Assembly: GCA_902766095.1 (NCBI GenBank)
Contig: CACXCN010000029.1
Span: forward strand, 1 to 33,578
From: an uncultured Selenomonas sp.
Lineage (GTDB): Bacteria; Bacillota; Negativicutes; Selenomonadales; Selenomonadaceae
Length of the DNA stretch: 33,578 nt
Reading direction: 5' to 3'
Shown here piece by piece: positions 1 to 8,194 of the stretch. The translations under genes were made by a program, and so were the position numbers. Below the pieces are notes generated by a model. It did no database searches. It was not told the DNA's origin and worked only from the letters and a program-made list of their open reading frames with translations. Position 1 is the stretch's first letter. Every line of letters begins with the position of its first letter.

Positions 1-162
1 ATACTTTACAGGAACCAACATGGCTTTTCAATAGCAAATTTCAGTCAGGGGCAGGGCATTCACCCACAATCATGCCCGAAGCCTCAATAATTTCCTCTGA
101 TTAGTCTGAAAAAATTGCCACAGATGGAGGATTATTTAGTTTTATATAGAAACTTTATATAT

Positions 163-199
163 AAAGATATTAGATAAGGTAGGGGAACTTAATATCTTT
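163..199. repeat. 10-bp inverted repeat upstream of the chemotaxis gene
   Basis: AAAGATATTA (163-172) and TAATATCTTT (190-199) are perfect inverted copies with a 17-base spacer. It may be a hairpin in the leader of the chemotaxis gene or a regulator site. Nothing else is clear in positions 1-226: no convincing reading frame, no sigma-70 promoter with both boxes, and only a weak GGGCAT/ATGCCC hairpin at 54-77 without a T run. Confidence 0.5.
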
Positions 200-259
200 T
201 ACAAAAAGCAGGTAGTCTAGAGCATTATGAGTATTTTTTCGAGGTGTGGGGGGATAAGA

Positions 260-2062
260 ATGTTTCAACTTTCATCAATGAGGACACGCCTGATGCTGGC
301 CATAGGCGGGGTTTCACTCATATCGACGGTCATTATAGGTGCCTACTTCATTGCGAGTATAGTCAGCGATAATCATGTTCAGCTAGAATCTTATCGGGCG
401 GATCTCATGTCTAATGTCGAGATAGAGATGAAGTCTGAGACTCAGATTGCCTACAGTATATTCGAGGAATACTACAAGAAGCAGCAGGCAGGCGAGCTGA
501 CGGAGGAGCAGGCCAAGAAGGAGGCAGCCGACCGTGTACGTGATCTGCGCTATGATAATGGCAATGGCTATTTTTGGGTAGATACGGTAGATGGCAACAA
601 CGTAGTGCTGCTCGGCAACAAGAAGGTCGAGGGCACGAACCGCTTGAACGCTAAAGATTCCGAGGGCTTTCCCTTTATCCAGGAGATAAACAAGAACGCT
701 CAGCAGGAGGGCGGTGGCTTCACGAAATGGACGTTCCCCAAGCCAGGCGGGACGCAAGCGCTGCCCAAATATGGTTATTCTATCGTATTCAAGCCTTATA
801 ACTGGGTAATCGGTACTGGCGTCTGGATCGATGAGATTGATACGCTGCTGGCGCAGAAGGAGGCGGCACTCGATGACGCACTCCGCACAAGTGTCTTGCA
901 GGCCCTTGGCGTGATGATTGTGTTGCAGATTATCCTGGGCTTGCTCTCCCGCTATATCGGTTCGAGTATCGCTCGTCCGATAGCAAAGACCACCGAACGG
1001 CTGCAGGTCATGGGGACGGGGGACTTCCGGCTCGATGGCCAGGATGCGGCGGAGATCCAAGAGCTCGCGGCCCGGCCCGATGAACTGGGCACGATGGCGC
1101 ATGCCATGCAGGAGATGAACACAAAGGTACGCGATCTCATGCGCAAGGTCGTCGAGGCGGCCGAATATCTCGCTGCTGCCTCGGAGGAGCTGACATCGTC
1201 AGCCGAGCAGGCAGCTGACGTCAGCCAGTCAATAGCCGAGTCAATCGTGAAGGTGGCGGAGGCTTGTGCCGAGCAATTCACTGATGTTGAAACGGCCACG
1301 GATAATACGAAACAGCTCACGGACAACATGGATGAATTCCGTGGCAGCCTCACCGAGACGGAGAAGCAGGTACAGCAGACAAGCACTGTGGCTACGCAGG
1401 GACGCAAGGAGGTGGATACGGCTGTCACAGGCATGCAATCCATTCAGACTAGTGTCAGCCACATCGCTGATCTGATCGAAGGCCTCGGTGAGCATTCGAA
1501 GCAGATTGGTGCTATCGTTGATACGATAGCGAACATCGCTGACCAGACGAACCTCCTTGCACTGAATGCAGCCATCGAGGCAGCTCGGGCTGGCGAGCAT
1601 GGCCGCGGCTTCGCCGTAGTTGCTGACGAGGTGCGCAAGCTGGCCGAACAGTCGCAGGAGGCGGCAGGCGAGATATCCGAGCGCATACGCACCATCCAAT
1701 CCTCGACGCAGGAGGCCGTAGAGGCTATGCATTCCGGGCTCACGGATGTTATGAGCGGTACTGAGACAGTGCAGGGCGCCGGCACATCATTCTCTGGCAT
1801 TGCCGATATGGTCGGCAAGGTCGCGCAGGCTTCGGCAACGATGCAGTCCTCGGTGAACCGCCTCACGCAGAGCATCGGACAGATCGATACGGCAGTCAAG
1901 CAGATAAATACCAAGAGCCGCTCGGTGGCCGACGAGGCTCAGACCGTTTCAGCTGCAACCGAGGAAGAGACGGCCTCGATGCACGAGATAGCCGGTGCGA
2001 GCCGCAAACTGGCCGAGCAGGCGCAGGAGCTACAGAATTCCATTGCGGTATTCAAGATCTGA
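260..2062 (+). CDS. Methyl-accepting chemotaxis protein with single Cache sensor domain
   Basis: A membrane chemoreceptor that passes ligand binding outside the cell to CheA/CheW inside. The start is taken at the ATG at 260, preceded by GGGGGGAT, rather than the upstream in-frame ATG at 227; this gives 600 residues. Layout: an N-terminal membrane segment (about residues 10-35), an extracellular region of single-Cache type 2 character ([10 protein letters not shown] near residue 100, later [11 protein letters not shown]), a second membrane segment (about 210-230), a HAMP linker, and a long coiled-coil signalling domain with the conserved hairpin tip ([20 protein letters not shown], about 425-450). 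The ligand cannot be told; sCache_2 receptors often sense small carboxylates. It ends in its own terminator, so it is probably monocistronic. The family is certain, the specificity unknown. Confidence 0.95.
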   Translation: MFQLSSMRTRLMLAIGGVSLISTVIIGAYFIASIVSDNHVQLESYRADLMSNVEIEMKSETQIAYSIFEEYYKKQQAGELTEEQAKKEAADRVRDLRYDNGNGYFWVDTVDGNNVVLLGNKKVEGTNRLNAKDSEGFPFIQEINKNAQQEGGGFTKWTFPKPGGTQALPKYGYSIVFKPYNWVIGTGVWIDEIDTLLAQKEAALDDALRTSVLQALGVMIVLQIILGLLSRYIGSSIARPIAKTTERLQVMGTGDFRLDGQDAAEIQELAARPDELGTMAHAMQEMNTKVRDLMRKVVEAAEYLAAASEELTSSAEQAADVSQSIAESIVKVAEACAEQFTDVETATDNTKQLTDNMDEFRGSLTETEKQVQQTSTVATQGRKEVDTAVTGMQSIQTSVSHIADLIEGLGEHSKQIGAIVDTIANIADQTNLLALNAAIEAARAGEHGRGFAVVADEVRKLAEQSQEAAGEISERIRTIQSSTQEAVEAMHSGLTDVMSGTETVQGAGTSFSGIADMVGKVAQASATMQSSVNRLTQSIGQIDTAVKQINTKSRSVADEAQTVSAATEEETASMHEIAGASRKLAEQAQELQNSIAVFKI

Positions 2063-2080
2063 TTCCTGTCTGACATATGG

Positions 2081-2116
2081 AGAGGCTGTTGCCCGGAGGG
2101 GGACAGCCTCTTTTTT
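2081..2116 (+). terminator. Terminator of the chemotaxis gene
   Basis: AGAGGCTGT (2081-2089) pairs with ACAGCCTCT (2103-2111) around a 13-base loop and runs into six T residues. It lies 18 bases after the stop codon. Confidence 0.9.
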
Positions 2117-2140
2117 GTTGCAGCAGGTCATAGCCGAAAC

Positions 2141-2169
2141 TTGCATCCCCCTTGTTTTTGCGTTATCAT
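2141..2169 (+). promoter_or_regulatory. Promoter of the activase-fusion gene
   Basis: TTGCAT (2141-2146), a 17-base spacer and TATCAT (2164-2169) make a good sigma-70-type promoter, about 70 bases before the start codon at 2238. Confidence 0.65.
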
Positions 2170-2237
2170 AGAGTGTAGGCCTGAAGAAGGCTTTCCTTAT
2201 TATACGTAAGTTACACGTAAAACATGGTGGTGAAATT

Positions 2238-5200
2238 ATGAAATCCCTCAATGTAGGTATTGATGTTGGTTCGACTACGATCAAGCTCGTAGTCATGGAC
2301 CATGAGAAGAATATCGTATTCAAGAACTATGCCCGGCATTTCTCGGAGATTGGGAAAGCGCTCGAGGAGAACCTTACCAGTCTGAAGAGTGTCGTGGGCG
2401 AGCAGAAGTTTTCTTTTGCGCTGACCGGTTCGGCCGGCATGGGCATCGCCCAGCGCATCGGGCTGCCATTCGTGCAGGAGGTCATTGCCTGTGCTTCGGC
2501 GGTCAAGGCGCTCATACCGCAGACGGATACGGTCGTGGAGCTCGGCGGTGAGGATGCGAAGATTACGTATTTCGGTGCGGCACCGGAGCAGCGCATGAAT
2601 GGTGTCTGTGCCGGCGGTACTGGTTCGTTCATCGATCATATGGCCTCGCTGCTTTCGACGGATGCGCCGGGGCTCAATGCACTCGCAGCGAAGGGCAAGC
2701 AGATTTATACGATCGCTTCGCGTTGCGGTGTCTTTGCCAAGACGGATATCCAGGCCCTGATGAATGATGGTGCTAGCAAGCCGGATATCGCGCTGTCCAT
2801 ATTCCAGGCGGTCGTCAACCAGACGATCGGCAATCTGGCGCAGGGACGCCCGATCAGCGGCAAAGTAGCGTTCCTCGGCGGGCCGCTGCATTTCCTCTCC
2901 GAACTGAAGAAACGCTTTATCGCTACACTTGATCTTGATGACGACCATGTCGTCGATGTGGAATACGGCAATTATTTCGTGGCGATGGGAGCGGCGCTCT
3001 CCGATGAGGCCCGGACCATAGATACGCATCAGCTGGAGCAGTGCATCGAACGGGCGGAGAAGGCCGCCGCGAGCGAGACGCGCAAGGCGGATTTCGTGCT
3101 GTTCAAGGATAAGGCGGACTATGAGGCGTTCAGGACTCGCCATGAGCGCGACAAGGTGAAGCGCGGCCAGCTCGAGACATACGAGGGACCGCTATACCTA
3201 GGCATCGATGCTGGCTCGACTACGACGAAGATCACGGCCATCGGCCGGGACAAGGAGATCCTCTATACCTCCTACGGCAGCAATCACGGCTCGCCGCTGA
3301 AGACGGTCGTGTCGGAGCTGAAGGATTTCTACAAGGTCCTACCGTCCAAGGCATATATCGCCGGCACGATGACGACCGGCTATGGCGAGGCCATCGTGAA
3401 GGCGGCCATCCATGCGGATGGCGGCGAGGTCGAGACGTTTGCGCATCTGCGGGCGGCGCAGGAATTCTGCCCGGAGGTGACGTTCGTACTCGATATCGGC
3501 GGTCAGGACATGAAATGCTTCTTCGTCAAGGACGGAAGTATTGGCAATATCACGCTGAATGAAGCCTGCTCCGCCGGCTGTGGCTCCTTTATCCAGAACT
3601 TCGCTGAGGGACTGCATATGACGCCGGGCGAGTTCGCGGCCAAGGCGCTTGAGTCGAAGGCGCCGGTCGATCTCGGCACGCGTTGCACGGTCTTCATGAA
3701 CTCGAAAGTGAAGCAGGCCCAGAAGGAAGGCGCCAGTGTCGCTGATATATCGGCTGGCATTGCGTTCTCGGTCATAAAGAATGCCCTGTTCAAGGTCATG
3801 CAGCTCAAGGACGTATCGACGCTCGGCGACCATATCGTCGTGCAGGGCGGTACGTTCTACAACGATGCCGTGCTGCGCTGCATGGAGGAGCTGCTGGGGC
3901 GCGATGTCATACGGCCGGATATCGCCGGCCTCATGGGGGCCTATGGTGCGGCTATCCTGGCGCAGGAGGCAGCAACATCGGAGACGGCTCACTCGTCCAT
4001 GTTGTCGGCTGAGGATCTGGAGCAGTTCGCAGTCACGTCGAGCTCCTATCGTTGCAAAGGTTGTGGCAATAAATGCCTCATAACGATGCAGAAATTCCCG
4101 GACGGTGGCAAGTATTTCACGGGCAATCGCTGCGAGCGCGGCATCGGCGGCGTGAAGCACGACAGTGATGTCCCGAACATCTATCAGTACAAGTACAAGC
4201 GGGTATTCGGCTATGAACCGCTGCAGAACGCGAAACGCGGCCGCATCGGCATACCGCGCACGCTGAACATGTACGAGGACTATCCGTTCTGGTTCACGTT
4301 CTTTACGGAGTTGGGCTATGAGGTCGTGCTGTCGGGCAAGTCGAGTGCAAAGATGTACTACAAGGGCATGGCTACGGTGCCGTCGGATTCGCTGTGCTAT
4401 CCGGCGAAGCTCGCGCATGGCCATATCGTGGACCTGATTGAAAAAGGGCTGACGAAGATATTCTATCCCTGCGAGCCCTACAATATGCAGGATGAGGAGC
4501 ATCCGTCGGCCAATCATTACAATTGTCCGATCGTAGCCTCCTATGCGGAGAACATTCGCGGCAATATGGATATCCTGCGCGAAAAGAATATCGACTTCAT
4601 TCAGCCGTTCCTGCCCATCTACGATGAGAAACGCATGGCACAGCGCCTCTATGAGGAGCTGGGACAGCGCGAGGGGCTCAGCAAATCGGAGATCAAGGCT
4701 GCCGTCGACAAGGCCTATGAGGAGCTGGCCCACTATCGCCAGGATGTGCGTGACTACGGCGCCCGCATCATGGAGCGCATCGAGCGCACGGGCGAGCAGG
4801 CCATACTGCTCGTGGGGCGCCCCTACCATATCGATCCGGAGATCAATCATGGTATACCGGATATGATACAGTCCTACAAGCTGCCGATCATATCGGAGGA
4901 TGCCGTCTATCATATGCCGGTGCAGACCGAGCAGATCCATATCGTCAATCAGTGGAGCTATCATGCGCGCCTCTATCATGCGGCGCAGTTCGTGGCCGAG
5001 CATCCGAATCTGACCCTGATCCAGTTCAGCTCGTTCGGCTGCGGCCTCGATGCCATCACGACGGGACAGGTGCGCGATATCCTCGAGGCGCATGACCGCA
5101 TCTACACGATGATAAAGCTCGATGAGGTGTCGAACCTCGGCGCAGCCCGCATCCGCCTGCGCTCGCTCATGGCGGCGCTGGCCCGTCGTCAGCGCGTGGC

Positions 5201-6497
5201 CTATCATGAGGTGAAGCCTGTCGAGCGGCCGCACTTCACGGCAGACTGCAAAGCTACGAATACCATACTGGCACCGCAGATGTCGCCGATCCATTTCAAC
5301 CTGCTGCATGCCGCGCTCACGAAATATGGCTATAACATGGTCATACCGCCGATGCCGGACAAGAAGGCCATCGACCTCGGCCTGCGCTATGTCAACAACG
5401 ATATGTGCTATCCGGCCATCGTCGTCATCGGGCAGCTGCTGGCCGCGTTGAAGTCGGGCAAATATGACCCGGACCATACGAGCATCGTCCTGTTCCAGAC
5501 CTGCGGCGCCTGCCGCGCGACGAATTACATGAGCATGCTGCGTCAGGCATTGAAATACGCCGGCTTCGGCCAGGTGGCGGTATTCGCCTGCCACGGACTG
5601 CCGGAGGAGACGGATTCGTTCGAGCTCAACCGGCCGATGCTCATCGATGCGATCAAGGCCTCGCTCTACGGCGACCTGCTCATGAATGTGCGCAACCGCA
5701 TGATGCCGTATGAGCTCGAGAAGGGCGCTACCGAAGCCATGTATCAGAAATGGCAGGCTCGCTGCAAAGAGGAGATCAATCACGGCTCGATCTGGAAGTT
5801 TCGTCGTAATCTGAAGGCTATCGTAAAGGATTTCGACAGCATACCGATAGATGAGGAACTCTGGAAGCCGAAAGTCGGTATCGTCGGCGAGATACTCGTC
5901 GAGTATCATCCGGTGGCCAACAACCATATCGAGCAGGTGCTCATGGATGAGGGCGCTGAGGTCGTCATGCCGGAGTTTGTGGACTTCTTCCTCTACTCTG
6001 CGCATGATGCCATATCGAAGCATGACTTGCTCGCGGGCAAGAAGAAAGATGCTTTCTATGGTCGCTTGTTCATAAAGGTCATCGACTTCTTCCGGTCGCC
6101 GATGCGCAAGGCTCTGGCAAAGAGCAAGCATTTCCGTGCGCCGCAGAGCATCTACCGCACGGCCGAGCAGGCCAGTCGTCACGTCAGCCTCGGCAATATG
6201 GCGGGCGAGGGCTGGTTGTTGACGGGAGAGATGGTGAAGCTCATCGACGAGGGCGTACCGAACGTGGTCTGCCTGCAGCCGTTCGGCTGCCTGCCGAACC
6301 ATATCACGGGCAAGGGCGTGCTGCATGAGCTGCGCGAAGCATACCGCGGGGCCAATATCACGGCAATCGACTGCGATGCCGGATCCTCGGAGGTCAACCA
6401 GCTGAACCGCCTGAAGCTCATGCTCTCCGTGGCGAAGGAGCGCGGTCCGGCCGGCGATATGGCACCAGCCAGGAACTATGTTGGCAGCACGAGATAA
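2238..6497 (+). CDS. Giant 2-hydroxyacyl-CoA dehydratase activase-type fusion protein
   Basis: 1419 residues with two tandem ATP-hydrolysing activase domains (BcrA/BadF/HgdC type) followed by the DUF2229 region and a dehydratase-like C-terminal half. Domain 1 (about 1-265) opens with GIDVGSTTIK and has Cys124 and Cys163; domain 2 (about 318-590) opens with GIDAGSTTTK and has Cys444 and Cys483. Both pairs are 39 residues apart, as in HgdC, where two such cysteines per subunit bind the 4Fe-4S cluster at the dimer interface. A CKGCGNKC motif (Cys606, 609, 613, with Cys632) could bind another cluster or zinc. The last ~750 residues carry further Cys motifs (NNDMCYPA, QTCGACRATNY) resembling the HgdB-like part. 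In the family, activases use ATP to push a low-potential electron into a dehydratase. This long form has no established substrate. It has its own promoter and terminator, and no dehydratase alpha/beta genes lie nearby. Confidence 0.9.
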   Translation: MKSLNVGIDVGSTTIKLVVMDHEKNIVFKNYARHFSEIGKALEENLTSLKSVVGEQKFSFALTGSAGMGIAQRIGLPFVQEVIACASAVKALIPQTDTVVELGGEDAKITYFGAAPEQRMNGVCAGGTGSFIDHMASLLSTDAPGLNALAAKGKQIYTIASRCGVFAKTDIQALMNDGASKPDIALSIFQAVVNQTIGNLAQGRPISGKVAFLGGPLHFLSELKKRFIATLDLDDDHVVDVEYGNYFVAMGAALSDEARTIDTHQLEQCIERAEKAAASETRKADFVLFKDKADYEAFRTRHERDKVKRGQLETYEGPLYLGIDAGSTTTKITAIGRDKEILYTSYGSNHGSPLKTVVSELKDFYKVLPSKAYIAGTMTTGYGEAIVKAAIHADGGEVETFAHLRAAQEFCPEVTFVLDIGGQDMKCFFVKDGSIGNITLNEACSAGCGSFIQNFAEGLHMTPGEFAAKALESKAPVDLGTRCTVFMNSKVKQAQKEGASVADISAGIAFSVIKNALFKVMQLKDVSTLGDHIVVQGGTFYNDAVLRCMEELLGRDVIRPDIAGLMGAYGAAILAQEAATSETAHSSMLSAEDLEQFAVTSSSYRCKGCGNKCLITMQKFPDGGKYFTGNRCERGIGGVKHDSDVPNIYQYKYKRVFGYEPLQNAKRGRIGIPRTLNMYEDYPFWFTFFTELGYEVVLSGKSSAKMYYKGMATVPSDSLCYPAKLAHGHIVDLIEKGLTKIFYPCEPYNMQDEEHPSANHYNCPIVASYAENIRGNMDILREKNIDFIQPFLPIYDEKRMAQRLYEELGQREGLSKSEIKAAVDKAYEELAHYRQDVRDYGARIMERIERTGEQAILLVGRPYHIDPEINHGIPDMIQSYKLPIISEDAVYHMPVQTEQIHIVNQWSYHARLYHAAQFVAEHPNLTLIQFSSFGCGLDAITTGQVRDILEAHDRIYTMIKLDEVSNLGAARIRLRSLMAALARRQRVAYHEVKPVERPHFTADCKATNTILAPQMSPIHFNLLHAALTKYGYNMVIPPMPDKKAIDLGLRYVNNDMCYPAIVVIGQLLAALKSGKYDPDHTSIVLFQTCGACRATNYMSMLRQALKYAGFGQVAVFACHGLPEETDSFELNRPMLIDAIKASLYGDLLMNVRNRMMPYELEKGATEAMYQKWQARCKEEINHGSIWKFRRNLKAIVKDFDSIPIDEELWKPKVGIVGEILVEYHPVANNHIEQVLMDEGAEVVMPEFVDFFLYSAHDAISKHDLLAGKKKDAFYGRLFIKVIDFFRSPMRKALAKSKHFRAPQSIYRTAEQASRHVSLGNMAGEGWLLTGEMVKLIDEGVPNVVCLQPFGCLPNHITGKGVLHELREAYRGANITAIDCDAGSSEVNQLNRLKLMLSVAKERGPAGDMAPARNYVGSTR

Positions 6498-6553
6498 TCC
6501 CGGTGCCCGGTCCATAGGATTCGGACTCTGCTGCGTATGAATTGAAAATAGGG

Positions 6554-6588
6554 AAAGACGACTTATCTGCGGGTGAGCCGTCTTTTTT
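6554..6588 (+). terminator. Terminator of the activase-fusion gene
   Basis: AAAGACGACTTA pairs, with one mismatch, with TGAGCCGTCTTT, followed by a T run. It separates the activase gene from the purine operon. Confidence 0.85.
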
Positions 6589-6605
6589 ATTGTCGCAAAA
6601 TGCAA

Positions 6606-6617
6606 GGACACGTGTCC
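6606..6617. promoter_or_regulatory. Perfect 12-bp palindrome upstream of the purine promoter
   Basis: GGACACGTGTCC is a perfect palindrome ending 8 bases before the -35 box of the purC promoter. Its position suits an activator or repressor site. The binding protein is unknown and the motif is not one I recognise as a PurR box. Confidence 0.5.
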
Positions 6618-6625
6618 GCTTTTTA

Positions 6626-6654
6626 TTGACAGAGGCGGAAAATATAGATATGAT
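6626..6654 (+). promoter_or_regulatory. Promoter of the purine operon
   Basis: TTGACA (6626-6631), a 17-base spacer and TATGAT (6649-6654). Transcription should begin near 6661, leaving a leader of about 94 bases before purC. Confidence 0.8.
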
Positions 6655-6666
6655 AGATGTGTAGTT

Positions 6667-6716
6667 CCTGCTGGAAATCAGATTATCCCGGCAGGGGGAC
6701 GGCGGTTAATGGCCGC
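6667..6716 (+). other. Structured leader of the purine operon
   Basis: CCTGCTGG (6667-6674) pairs with CCGGCAGG (6688-6695), and GCGG (6702-6705) with CCGC (6713-6716). No T run follows, so it is not a terminator. It does not show the conserved core of the purine, PRPP/ykkC or THF riboswitches as I know them. It may affect translation or stability, or be incidental. Confidence 0.4.
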
Positions 6717-6754
6717 GGTGCGATAGGTTCGATCTGCAGAGGAGACGATTACTG

Positions 6755-7627
6755 ATGAAAGAGTATAAGCCGTTCAAATCAGGCAAGGTTCGCGAAGTAT
6801 ATGATGCCGGGGACAGCATAATAATGGTCGCGACCGACCGCATATCGGCTTTCGATCACATTTTGAAGAACGAGATTACTGGCAAGGGCGCGGTGCTCAC
6901 GCAGATGTCGAAGTTCTGGTTCGCTCTGACGCAGGATATAATCCCGAATCACATGATATCGGTAGACACGAAGGATATGCCGGAGTTCTTCCAGACGCCG
7001 GAGTTCGCTGGGCGCAGCATGAAGTGCCAGAAGCTGGACATGATACCGATGGAGTGCATCGTGCGCGGCTATATTACGGGCAGCGGCTGGGAGAGCTATC
7101 AGGAGAACGGTACAGTATGCGGCATCAAGCTGCCGGCCGGACTGCAGGAGTGCCAGAAGCTCCCTGAGCCGATATTCACCCCGAGCACGAAGGCAGAGCT
7201 TGGTGATCATGATCAGAACGTTTCCCTCGAGGAGGGTGCTGCTTTCGTCGATAAGACATTCCCGGGCCGCGGCCGCGAGCTCGTAGAGAAGATACGCGAC
7301 TATACGATCGCTATCTACAAGAAATGCGCGGACTATGCGCAGCAGAAGGGCATCATCATCGCCGATACGAAGCTGGAGTTCGGTCTGGATGAGGCAGGCA
7401 ACATCGTCCTTGGCGATGAGGTGCTGACGCCGGACAGCTCGCGCTTCTGGCCGGCTGAGGGCTACAAGGTTGGTCAGTCGCAGCCGTCGTATGACAAGCA
7501 GTTCGTGCGTGACTGGCTCAAGGCCAATCCGAACTCGGACTACAAGCTGCCGCAGGATGTCATCGATAAGACGATTGCTAAATATCGTGAAGCCTACACG
7601 ATGCTTACAGGCAAGGAAATTGGCTGA
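6755..7627 (+). CDS. purC: Phosphoribosylaminoimidazole-succinocarboxamide synthase
   Basis: Joins CAIR and aspartate with ATP to make SAICAR in purine synthesis. At 290 residues it is the longer type of SAICAR synthetase rather than the ~240-residue Bacillus/E. coli form. The N-terminus has KSGKVREVYD (8-17) and ATDRISAFDHIL, the nucleotide-binding part; later come ECIVRGYITGSGW, substrate-binding in the family, and IADTKLEFG followed by DEVLTPDSSRFW, typical of the long form. An AGAGGAGA ribosome binding site lies 9 bases before the ATG. First gene of the purine operon; its stop lies in a 19-bp tandem repeat that forms the purC-purE spacer. Confidence 0.97.
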   Translation: MKEYKPFKSGKVREVYDAGDSIIMVATDRISAFDHILKNEITGKGAVLTQMSKFWFALTQDIIPNHMISVDTKDMPEFFQTPEFAGRSMKCQKLDMIPMECIVRGYITGSGWESYQENGTVCGIKLPAGLQECQKLPEPIFTPSTKAELGDHDQNVSLEEGAAFVDKTFPGRGRELVEKIRDYTIAIYKKCADYAQQKGIIIADTKLEFGLDEAGNIVLGDEVLTPDSSRFWPAEGYKVGQSQPSYDKQFVRDWLKANPNSDYKLPQDVIDKTIAKYREAYTMLTGKEIG

Positions 7628-7660
7628 TTACTGGTATATGAGCTGATTACTGGTATATGA
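7623..7660 (+). repeat. 19-bp perfect tandem duplication at the purC stop
   Basis: The sequence gctgattactggtatatga occurs twice head to tail (7623-7641 and 7642-7660). The first copy contains the purC stop codon. The duplication lengthens the purC-purE spacer by 19 bases without changing either protein. Confidence 0.95.
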
Positions 7661-7679
7661 TTTGGGGAGGAAATCACTG

Positions 7680-8165
7680 ATGAAAGCAGCTATTCTGATG
7701 GGTAGCGACTCAGACTGGAATGTTTTGAAGCCGGCTGCAGAGACATTGAAGAAATTCGGCATCGAGCCGGTGGTAGAGGTGGCTTCGGCCCATCGTACGC
7801 CAGCCCGCGTACGTGAATTCGTTACTTCGGCACCGGAGCAGGGCATCGGGGCCTTCATCGTCGGCGCTGGTGCAGCGGCACATCTGGCCGGCGTCGTAGC
7901 CAGCTATACGACGCTGCCGGTCATCGGGGTGCCAGTCAATGCTACGGCGTTGAAGGGCATGGATGCATTGCTGGCCACGGTACAGATGCCGTCGGGGATC
8001 CCGGTGGCGACCATGGCAATCGATGGCGCGAAGAACGCTGCGATCATGGTGGTCGAGATATTTGCCGTCGGTGATGCCAAGCTTGCGGCCCAGCTGAAGG
8101 ACTATCGGGCTGAGATGGCCAAGGGCGTCGAGAAGAAAGCCGCCAAGGTGAAAGCCCAGCTCTGA
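7680..8165 (+). CDS. purE: N5-carboxyaminoimidazole ribonucleotide mutase (class I PurE)
   Basis: Converts N5-CAIR to CAIR. It is 161 residues from the ATG at 7680, chosen because GGGGAGG sits 9 bases upstream; an in-frame TTG at 7662 lies before that site. GSDSDW (8-13) and SAHRTP (36-41) are the class I PurE nucleotide-binding signatures, and a glycine/alanine-rich middle ([14 protein letters not shown]) and [10 protein letters not shown] follow as in the family. Class I PurE normally works with PurK, which makes N5-CAIR; purK is not in this window. Second gene of the operon, 29 bases before purF. Confidence 0.96.
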   Translation: MKAAILMGSDSDWNVLKPAAETLKKFGIEPVVEVASAHRTPARVREFVTSAPEQGIGAFIVGAGAAAHLAGVVASYTTLPVIGVPVNATALKGMDALLATVQMPSGIPVATMAIDGAKNAAIMVVEIFAVGDAKLAAQLKDYRAEMAKGVEKKAAKVKAQL

Positions 8166-8194
8166 TCGTGCGAACAGGAGAGAACAGATAGCTG

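Noticed and set aside
54-77. GGGCAT/ATGCCC hairpin near the left edge as a terminator of an upstream gene
   Set aside because: Only six pairs and no T run; the upstream gene is outside the window.
2211-3143. 310-codon minus-strand open frame over the 5' end of the activase gene
   Set aside because: Overlaps conserved activase motifs on the other strand and shows no domain or ribosome binding site.
3339-6611. 1090-codon open frame on the minus strand opposite the activase fusion
   Set aside because: Shadow of a well-supported gene; the translation is rich in Arg, His and Leu as expected for the reverse complement of GC-biased codons and crosses the terminator of the real gene.
6655-6754. Possible purine, PRPP or THF riboswitch before purC
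   Set aside because: None of the conserved core sequences of these classes could be found in the leader.
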